From Paludibacter jiangxiensis (lineage in GTDB: Bacteria; Bacteroidota; Bacteroidia; Bacteroidales; Paludibacteraceae), in the NCBI RefSeq assembly GCF_001618385.1, contig NZ_BDCR01000003.1, positions 62,001-126,000 of the forward strand: DNA of 64,000 bases, given 5' to 3'. Below are positions 57,666 to 64,000 of this stretch, in pieces. Made by a program: the position numbers and the translations under genes. Position 1 is the stretch's first letter; each line of letters opens with the position of its first letter. The notes below the pieces were generated by a model. That model saw only the letters and a program-made list of their open reading frames with translations, was not told the origin of the DNA and searched no databases.

Positions 57666-57679
57666 ATTAAAAATTTTCA

Positions 57680-57687
57680 CAAAAGTA
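57680..57687 (-). promoter_or_regulatory. -7 box (TACTTTTG) for the DUF4286-ruvC operon
   Basis: Minus strand exact match, 14 bases before the start codon. Confidence 0.55.
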
Positions 57688-57710
57688 GCATTTTATTTGG
57701 ATTAAAACAG

Positions 57711-57718
57711 TATCTTTG
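57711..57718 (+). promoter_or_regulatory. -7 box (TATCTTTG) for tRNA-Ala
   Basis: Exact match 18 bases before the mature tRNA 5' end; divergent from the DUF4286 promoter. Confidence 0.65.
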
Positions 57719-57736
57719 TGCCGCTAAAAAAGCAAT

Positions 57737-57810
57737 GGGGTATTAGCTCATCTGGCTAGAGCGCGACACTGGCAGTGTCGAGGTGAGCGGTTCGAGTCCG
57801 CTATACTCCA
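57737..57810 (+). tRNA. tRNA-Ala (anticodon GGC)
   Basis: 74 bases. Acceptor GGGGTAT pairs with ATACTCC, D-arm AGCTCATCTGG, anticodon stem CGACA/TGTCG with loop CTGGCAG, T-arm CGGTTCGAGTCCG. CCA not encoded. Single gene with own promoter and terminator. Confidence 0.95.
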
Positions 57811-57815
57811 CTCAG

Positions 57816-57844
57816 GGACTAAAATATGATTTAGTCCTTTTTTT
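57816..57844 (+). terminator. Terminator of tRNA-Ala
   Basis: GGACTAAA/TTTAGTCC 8-bp stem, 6-base loop and a T-run, 5 bases after the tRNA. Confidence 0.9.
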
Positions 57845-57890
57845 ATTTCCATTCCGATACCACAATATCTTTTGGAATACCGCATCTAAC

Positions 57891-57933
57891 AAAAATAGCC
57901 CTTACAGTTCTTGAAACTGTGCGGGCTATTTTC
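57891..57933. terminator. Stem-loop terminator after the response regulator
   Basis: AAAATAGCCC/GGGCTATTTT outer stem with inner ACAGTT/AACTGT; T-runs on both strands. Lies 55 bases beyond the regulator's stop. Confidence 0.8.
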
Positions 57934-57987
57934 TTTTAGTGTTCACTTATAAACCGGTACACCATTCCGGGTAGAGTAGCATTCAAT

Positions 57988-58653
57988 TCATACCAATTCC
58001 TCCATTCTTATAACATGATTCTTAATCGCATGTAATATAATTCCCGTAGTATTTTTCACCTCCAATTTCGACATTATATTCGCCTTATGTGCATCAACAG
58101 TACGGGGACTTATAAATAACTTTTCTGCAATTTGCTGTTGATCGAGACCTTTACAAAGCAGTCGAATAATTTCGAGTTCTCTGATAGTCAGAGATGCATC
58201 ATGCATATTTCTTTTATTCTCACTCTTATTAGGCACAATACGATGCATCAAGATTCGATTAATCAGCTGGGGTGAAAAATAGCACTGGTTCGTCAGCACC
58301 ATCTCAATCGCAAGCTTTAACTCGTAAGGTTCTACTGTACGCAATAAACAGCCAAACAACCCATTGTCAATTAATTTAATGAGTAACTCATCATTAGCAT
58401 GATCTGCGAATAATAAAATCTTAATGTCAGGATTGTTTTTAATCAGCTGTTCTGTAATACTGATACCACTATCAGTAAATTCCAGATTCATAATAATGAT
58501 TTCCGGATGCAGACGGTCCAGCTGCGTCAGTAATTGGGTACAATTAGCAAGTTCAACACATTCAAACTTTGCTTTCATCAAAACTAGTGCCTGTTTAATT
58601 CCGGCCCTAAAAATGGCCTGATCATCGACTATACAAATCTTAAACTTAGACAT
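57988..58653 (-). CDS. Orphan NarL/FixJ-type response regulator with altered receiver
   Basis: 221 residues. Receiver domain (about 5-120) with the acid pair D10-D11, but the phosphoacceptor Asp is Asn (N56, IIIMNLEF) and the conserved Lys is Arg (R105, GCLLRTVEP). Phosphorylation is therefore unlikely; such pseudo-receivers can be controlled by ligands or partner proteins. C-terminal LuxR-type HTH (about 155-215; LTIRELEIIRLLCKGLDQQQIAEKLFISPRTVDAHKANIMSKL). No kinase gene is beside it. A palindrome lies just upstream and may be its own operator. Confidence 0.88.
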   Translation of the reverse strand: MSKFKICIVDDQAIFRAGIKQALVLMKAKFECVELANCTQLLTQLDRLHPEIIIMNLEFTDSGISITEQLIKNNPDIKILLFADHANDELLIKLIDNGLFGCLLRTVEPYELKLAIEMVLTNQCYFSPQLINRILMHRIVPNKSENKRNMHDASLTIRELEIIRLLCKGLDQQQIAEKLFISPRTVDAHKANIMSKLEVKNTTGIILHAIKNHVIRMEELV

Positions 58654-58666
58654 AACTCTTCAGTTG

Positions 58667-58685
58667 TGTTGAGCGCATCTCAACA
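58667..58685 (-). promoter_or_regulatory. Palindrome upstream of the response regulator
   Basis: TGTTGAG-N5-CTCAACA (7-bp arms), 14 to 32 bases before the start codon at 58653. Candidate autoregulatory operator; LuxR-family sites often have such symmetry. Confidence 0.5.
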
Positions 58686-59566
58686 GATTGATATTTTTCT
58701 CTTTAATAAAATTTCTCATCCTGCTACCGACACTCTGTATAGTCATCTTTGAGAGTAGCAGATGGATTTTGGCTTCAGGCAACACATCTTCGTGTATGTT
58801 CAAAATAACCTTTATGAATTTAAGGTCATTTCCAATGCAAGTAGAATAATTTTTCCTCTTTAATTTTTCTTACAACTCATAATATCTTAACTTCAAATAA
58901 ACCATTAGATCGCTATCGTTTAGAGAGACAAATATTACACCAGGAAATCTGAAGAACTTACCATTCTTTTCAATCCTGATGTACCGTATATTTTATATTC
59001 TTCAGATTTACAACGCTATTGGTTATCTATCACCGAACATGCGCTATGCAATTAGACAAGAACTTTTATACGATTTTCATCTCTGCTCATTGAGGATTAA
59101 CTCATTTAAAAACAAGTCTTTCCACTTATCTCGTATGCAAATATACATACTCAAACAAACAAAAATATTATTTTTCTCATATTTTAATTAATTTTATATT
59201 TTACAATAACGCACATTTACGTATTCTCATAAATAAACGCTCTTCAACAAACACAGTTATTTATCTATTATACAGAATACTAAACAATATATAAATTATA
59301 AATATCATCAAAAACATACTTTTTACATAACAACAGATCGTAGTCATTTAATACATATTTAACATTATCGCAGTTTTTTACTCATCCATGAATCAATCAA
59401 CAAACAAGCACAAGTGACTAATTATAAAGCAAATAAACAAATCGCTACAAATTCATTGCCGATCTATTACTATCGGATCACTTGTCCGGTATATATACTG
59501 CCCTCATATTTTTCCCGTTTAACTTTTTGCTCATATATTTGCATCGTTACATTCTAACCTTCAAAA
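58686..59566. other. Long AT-rich gap
   Basis: About 880 bases with no credible gene on either strand; the few short frames have no protein-like composition. It ends with the promoter of the BI-1 family gene. Some decayed or regulatory content is possible but nothing recognisable. Confidence 0.6.
59534..59541 (+). promoter_or_regulatory. -7 box (TATATTTG) for the BI-1 family gene
   Basis: Exact TAnnTTTG 26 bases before the ATG at 59567. Confidence 0.6.
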
Positions 59567-60265
59567 ATGGGAAACAACGACAAATATTCTGCAAGGCAAA
59601 TTGCTGCCGAAACGCAACGTTACATCACCAAGGTTTACCTGTGGATGTCGCTGGCTCTGATCATTACCGGCGGCGTGGCGGTATGGACGGCTTCAAGTCC
59701 CGATCTTATTGATCTCTTTCTGGGCAACGAATACGTTTTCATGGGACTACTGATTTCCGAATTTCTCCTGGTGGCATTTCTCGCCGGATGGGTCAAACGC
59801 ATGTCGCCCGAAGTGGCCTCGCTGGTGTTTCTGGGCTATTCGGTGCTCAACGGATTAACTTTCTCTGTCATTTTCCTGACCTTTACCATGTCGTCCATCG
59901 CAACCACGTTTTTTATTACTGCCGGAACGTTTGCCGTCATGAGCATATACGGTTATTTCACCAATACCGACCTCACGCGGTGGGGCAATCTGCTGATAAT
60001 GGCACTTTTTGGCCTGGTCATCGCTTCGTTTGTCAACCTGTTGTACCAAAGCGAAACGCTTGACTGGATCACTACGTACGCCGGAATTTTCATCTTTGTG
60101 GGACTGATTGCCTACGACACGCAAAAAATCAAGAAAATGAATATGATCGGCAACGAAGGCTCCGACGACGACAAACGCGAAGCCATTATCGGAGCACTTA
60201 CGTTGTACCTCGATTTCATCAACCTTTTCTTAAAACTGCTTCGTCTTTTTGGTAGAAAAAAATAA
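59567..60265 (+). CDS. Bax inhibitor-1/YccA-family membrane protein
   Basis: 232 residues, seven membrane helices after a short soluble N-terminus (MGNNDKYSARQIAAETQRYITKVYLWM). The family segments LSPEVASLVFLGYSVLNGLTFSVIFL and FVGLIAYDTQKIKKM are present; a conserved Asp in IAYDTQ belongs to the proton/Ca2+ pH-sensing pair. Bacterial members leak Ca2+ or modulate FtsH. First gene before the quinone reductase. Confidence 0.93.
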   Translation: MGNNDKYSARQIAAETQRYITKVYLWMSLALIITGGVAVWTASSPDLIDLFLGNEYVFMGLLISEFLLVAFLAGWVKRMSPEVASLVFLGYSVLNGLTFSVIFLTFTMSSIATTFFITAGTFAVMSIYGYFTNTDLTRWGNLLIMALFGLVIASFVNLLYQSETLDWITTYAGIFIFVGLIAYDTQKIKKMNMIGNEGSDDDKREAIIGALTLYLDFINLFLKLLRLFGRKK

Positions 60266-60277
60266 GCATTACACGCA

Positions 60278-60856
60278 ATGAAAAATATATTAATCATCAA
60301 CGGTCATCCCGACAAAGAAAGTTTGTGCTCGGCACTTGCCAAAGCGTATGCAGCGGGAGTAAAAGAGTCCGGCGCCGAATACAACCTGCTGCATCTCGCC
60401 GACCTACAATTCAACCCCATACTGCAACACGGCTACCGCAAGCGCACCGATCTGGAGCCCGACCTGCTGATGGCACGTGAACTGATCGCTAAAGCCGACC
60501 ATCTGGTTTTCGTATACCCGATTTGGTGGGCTACCGAACCGGCGCTTCTCAAAGGCTTTATCGACCGCACCTTTCTTCCGGGTTTTGCATTTCAGCCGCG
60601 AGAAAATTCACCGTTGTGGGATAAGCTGCTGACCGGAAAAACCGCCCAGCTAATCGTAACGATGGATGCTCCCAAATGGTACAACGCGTTGATGTACCGA
60701 AACGCCGGAATCGTGGCATTCAAAAAAGGCATTCTGGAATACTGCGGCGTGAAGCCGGTAAAGGTCACCGCTTTCGGACAGGTAAAAAACGCCTCCGAAG
60801 CCACCCGCTCGCAGTGGCTCGACAAGGTAAAACAACTCGGACGAGGAGTAAAATAG
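60278..60856 (+). CDS. NAD(P)H-dependent quinone reductase (flavodoxin-like)
   Basis: 192 residues. Flavodoxin_2 domain: ILIINGHPDKESLCSALAKAY binds FMN/FAD phosphate; VFVYPIWWATEPALLKGFIDRTFLPGFAFQ is the second cofactor loop, typical of KefF/MdaB/NQO1. Reduces quinones or electrophiles by two electrons. Probably co-transcribed with the BI-1 family gene (12 bases apart). Confidence 0.9.
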   Translation: MKNILIINGHPDKESLCSALAKAYAAGVKESGAEYNLLHLADLQFNPILQHGYRKRTDLEPDLLMARELIAKADHLVFVYPIWWATEPALLKGFIDRTFLPGFAFQPRENSPLWDKLLTGKTAQLIVTMDAPKWYNALMYRNAGIVAFKKGILEYCGVKPVKVTAFGQVKNASEATRSQWLDKVKQLGRGVK

Positions 60857-60906
60857 CATGACTATCTGCACAATGGCCAGCAAAAACCACACAATCAAAT
60901 TAACAT

Positions 60907-61052
60907 AACTCCGTATCTTTAGGGCGGAGATTAAAAAGCAAATGGCCGACCGGGCTTTAGCCCTGAAAACGTTGCATTTTCTGACCATCGGAGAAGTCAT
61001 GGCCAAAGCCAGAATACGCATTCCCCGCTTCTCCGCCCTAAAGGACGGAGTT
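60907..61052. repeat. Palindromic element with 23-bp inverted ends
   Basis: AACTCCGTATCTTTAGGGCG at the left (arm 60907-60930) returns in inverted form at 61030-61052 with a 1-base indel; inside lies a GGGCTTTAGCCC hairpin (60952-60963). About 146 bases, no reading frame; layout of a REPIN or MITE. Confidence 0.7.
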
Positions 61053-61128
61053 AATAGAATCTGCGCAGGCCGCTTTGCAGATAATCGTAAAATAATATAT
61101 TTACCCACCACCCTACTCTTATATTTCA

Positions 61129-61782
61129 ATGAATCAACAGGAAATTATCGACCAGACAGCAACCTTCATTAAAGAACAACTCAGCGGCGAAAGCTCCGGC
61201 CACGACTGGTGGCACGTGTACCGTGTGCGGAAAAGCGCCGTACGCATCGGCAAGCAGGAGCAAGCCGACCTGTTTGTGGTGGAACTGGCCGCGCTGCTGC
61301 ACGATATTGCCGACTGGAAGTTCCACGACGGCAACGACGAAGTGGGCCCTCAGCGAGCTGCCGAATGGCTTCAAACGCTACAGGTCGACGTAAACATCAT
61401 TGCCCACGTATGCCAGATTATCCGCGACATTTCCTTCAAAGGCGCCGGCGTGACTACCGCAATGCACTCCATTGAGGGCAAAGTGGTGCAGGATGCCGAC
61501 CGGCTCGATGCCATCGGCGCCATCGGGATCGCGCGTACATTCGCGTATGGCGGCAGCAAAGGGCGCGAAATGTATAATCCCGACGTATCGCCACTTCTTC
61601 ACGACTCGTTTGAGGCATACAAGCAGAATCAAAGCCACACCATCAACCATTTCTACGAAAAACTCCTGCTGCTGAAAGAGCGCATGAATACCGCCACCGC
61701 CCGCCAACTGGCAGAACAACGCCATCGGGTGATGGAAGAGTACCTCGACCAATTCTACCGCGAGTGGGAAGGCGAAGCATAA
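61129..61782 (+). CDS. HD-domain hydrolase
   Basis: 217 residues. HD metal motif H..HD..D: SSGHDWWHVYRVRKSA, LAALLHDIADWKFHDGND, and QDADRLDAIGAIGIARTFAYGG. This is the YedJ-like group of stand-alone HD phosphohydrolases, possibly acting on nucleotides. Substrate unknown. GC-rich codon use like the core genes. Confidence 0.85.
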   Translation: MNQQEIIDQTATFIKEQLSGESSGHDWWHVYRVRKSAVRIGKQEQADLFVVELAALLHDIADWKFHDGNDEVGPQRAAEWLQTLQVDVNIIAHVCQIIRDISFKGAGVTTAMHSIEGKVVQDADRLDAIGAIGIARTFAYGGSKGREMYNPDVSPLLHDSFEAYKQNQSHTINHFYEKLLLLKERMNTATARQLAEQRHRVMEEYLDQFYREWEGEA

Positions 61783-62378
61783 AGCTTTGCCTCCCTCCGA
61801 TAGCCTCAAACACGCATTTTGCTTAGCAATCTTCTACAATTATTGAATTAATCAATCTCGGATTAATCCAACAGAATCTTCTTTTCTACTCACCCACTAA
61901 GTAGCATTTATTTTATTAAATAAAGTTTTTATATTTACAAATCATTGATGCGTTGTTGTGGTTCAACGCTGTGTGGCAAAAAAACACATTATAGCACATT
62001 AAATAACAACCAATTACAATATATCGACTATCAGCAACCAAACTGGCACGACAGCTTATTTTAGCAAAAACACGAGAAAACCATAAAGTAAGTTAGACTA
62101 CAACAGAAAACGCAGTGATTACTTTGAGACGCTTGTGGATGGATTTGTTTGGAGCGTAACTAAAGTGCCACGAGAACTAAACGATATTGCATTCTGTTGA
62201 AAACATTCGTAAGCGCAATAGATACCTAGAAGTCAAAAACAACACATACAACTATAAATCAAAACAGTAATCGAATATTCTAAGTCGAAAATTTACGAAT
62301 GTTCGCAGGAGAAATTCTTTGTAAAATACAAATCTGACTTTATTTATATTCTAAACACAATAAATCACCAATTGAAAT
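61783..62378. other. AT-rich gap before the right-edge island
   Basis: 596 bases with no credible gene. GC content falls after about 61900, marking the start of the region that holds the NTPase gene. No attachment site or tRNA was recognised. Confidence 0.5.
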
Positions 62379-64000
62379 GAGTAACGAATCTCTCAGCCTT
62401 TTCAGATTGATAAATTCAATTGAAAATGGACTTGTACCTTTTGAAGCAAAGGCGATAAAGAAAAATATTTCTTCATTTTCCATTAATGAAGAAGTAAACC
62501 CTAAATATGTACAACCATTATTTAGTGAATTATATAGTAATGTTCAGCAAGGCATTTCGCCAAAAGTAATACTAATATCAGCAGCTGGAGCAACGGGGAA
62601 AAGCGAATTAACAAATTATTTATCAGCAAGTCTAAAAATGCCAATTTTTAATTTAAGCAATCACAGTCCTGTTGCAAGTAATTCTTTAACTGGCTTGTTT
62701 TTCGATTGTTTAGGTCATTTAGAACTTGGCAAATTTGTTGAAAAATTGAAATCAGGCCAATCTACACTGATCATAGATGCATTAGACGAGGGATATATTA
62801 AAACAACAGTCCAAGGTTTTAATTCTTTTTTGGACGAAATAGTTGAGATCAGTTCGGATTCAAAAGGAACTCCTTTTATTTTGCTTGGTAGAACTCAGGT
62901 AATGGAACATTGCATGTTTTATTTTGATGAGAAAAATATTGAAGCAAAACTTTTGAGTATTGAACCATTCACAGTTGACCAAGCAAAAGATTTTATTGAT
63001 AAACAAATCAATGAACAGAAGTATATTCAGCAATATAAAGTATTACGAGACTTTATTATTCAATCAGTTGAAGGTTTTTTTCAAAGTCAATCAGAGGTAA
63101 ATAAAAAACAATATAAATCGTTTATAGGTTATGCCCCAGTTCTATTATCAATCACAAAATTATTGCAAAAAGAATCTAATTATAAAGGACTTTTTGAAGA
63201 ATTATCTCAAAAAGAAGACAAGGGTGTTGATTTAATAATTTCGATTGTTGAATATATTTTGCAAAGAGATAAAGAAGAAAAGATAAAGCTACAACTTTTG
63301 CCCAATTTATTAAAACATAGAGATGAAAGATTTTGCGAGTTGGTAAATGAAAAAGCATATTCAATTGACGAACAGTGTGCAAGACTTCTGCATTTGCAAT
63401 TAACTAAATCTTTTTCTATTAGCTTAACAGAAGACACGCAATTTAATGGCCAATATGAAGAAAAAATTGCAGATTGGATAAAAGAACATCCATTTTTAGA
63501 AGGCTCTAAAATTCAAAATGCAGTATTTGAAAGTTACATCATTGCAAGATTAATATTAAATCCAATTTATAAAGAATCTGTTTACGAGTATTTAAAACTA
63601 AAGTATAAAGACGCATTTATGTTGTTCTTTATTTACGATAAACTTGATAATGCAAAGAATATCGAAAGTAGCTTTTTCCCATACTTGTATAATTCGTTAA
63701 AATCACTAGATGATAAATTTGCATATTCATCAATTAATATCGAGGAAAAGCGTTGTTCAGATGAACACGTAATTTGCGATGTTGAGTTTGCCTTAAGTGA
63801 TAGAGAAGACCAATACAATTTCGAAATGATTGTTGATAAGAATGCTGATTTGTATCTCGGCAATTCTATATCAAATGCGTCCATAAACTCACCAATAAAC
63901 ATATTGCTTGATGGAAACCGCTGTGAATTGATATCTCCCGTAACTATTAATTGTCATAGAATAACAATTAATTCAAACGAATTTATACTGGAAAAAGGCA
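62379..64000 (+). CDS. STAND-type P-loop NTPase (incomplete, cut by window edge)
   Basis: At least 540 residues; the frame from the ATG at 62379 stays open to the window end. An N-terminal segment (1-60), then a NACHT/STAND-like ATPase: Walker A A69-AGATGKS-76 and Walker B TLIIDALDEG (D134, D137, E138), followed by ILLGRTQVMEHC (sensor region) and a helical region with many Leu/Phe (about 190-540). The IIDALDE signature is the one typical of STAND NTPases. Proteins of this class act as switch ATPases, several of them in phage defence (Avs, bNACHT). AT-rich codons unlike neighbours suggest transfer. Effector domain, if any, lies beyond the window. Confidence 0.75.

Noticed and set aside
58979-59191. 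70-codon frame in the 880-base gap
   Set aside because: No recognisable domain, signal or promoter; composition follows AT-rich noncoding DNA.

Overview
The window is a 64 kb stretch of a Bacteroidota chromosome, most likely order Bacteroidales and anaerobic or facultative. Evidence: gene starts are preceded by the Bacteroidota -7 box TAnnTTTG rather than by Shine-Dalgarno sequences; the order porG-uppS-bamA-ompH-ompH is the one seen in Bacteroidales; DUF4286 lies next to ruvC; and one rRNA operon (16S-tRNA-Ile-tRNA-Ala-23S-5S) is present. The exact genus cannot be read without a database.

Left part (1-8.2 kb): a hydrolase tail, a stand-alone carboxypeptidase-regulatory/TonB-plug protein, then a tight eleven-gene operon on the minus strand that starts with arsR at 8102 and runs to 1543. 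Its order is arsR, arsE-like, arsF-like, arsG-like, arsP-like permease, arsC, hgcA, hgcB, arsN2-like, acr3, GNAT acetyltransferase. hgcA and hgcB are the corrinoid protein and ferredoxin of mercury methylation. They sit inside the arsenic operon; hgcA overlaps arsC by 4 bases and hgcB follows 1 base later. The operon has a Bacteroidota promoter whose -7 box lies inside a palindrome, the likely ArsR operator.

8.3-26.6 kb: mostly chromosomal genes, including MgtC, an AlkZ-like glycosylase, a large MscS channel, pentapeptide and GNAT proteins, a TonB-domain protein, a TatD-like hydrolase that looks circularly permuted, a RecD-like helicase, a complete MacB/MacA/TolC-type efflux operon with a palindrome at its start site, hisS, and a YitT/cytidylate-kinase-like fusion. 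27.06-29.85 kb: an AT-rich insert with two gene cassettes whose borders match integron attC rules; they carry a membrane pentapeptide protein and an overlapping pair of unknown genes.

29.9-47.4 kb: esterase, lipoprotein, beta-CASP nuclease, the Skp/BamA/UppS/PorG envelope cluster, cysS, dapA, frr, a XerC/D recombinase, tsaC and a glycosyltransferase. 47.4-53.2 kb: rRNA operon on the minus strand with two tandem promoters. 53.5-61.8 kb: metallophosphoesterase, PgpH-type HD phosphodiesterase, ruvC, tRNA-Ala(GGC), an orphan response regulator lacking its phosphoacceptor Asp, BI-1 family protein, flavodoxin-like quinone reductase and an HD hydrolase. At the right edge (62.4 kb onward) AT-rich DNA begins again with a truncated STAND-type P-loop NTPase, a possible defence gene.
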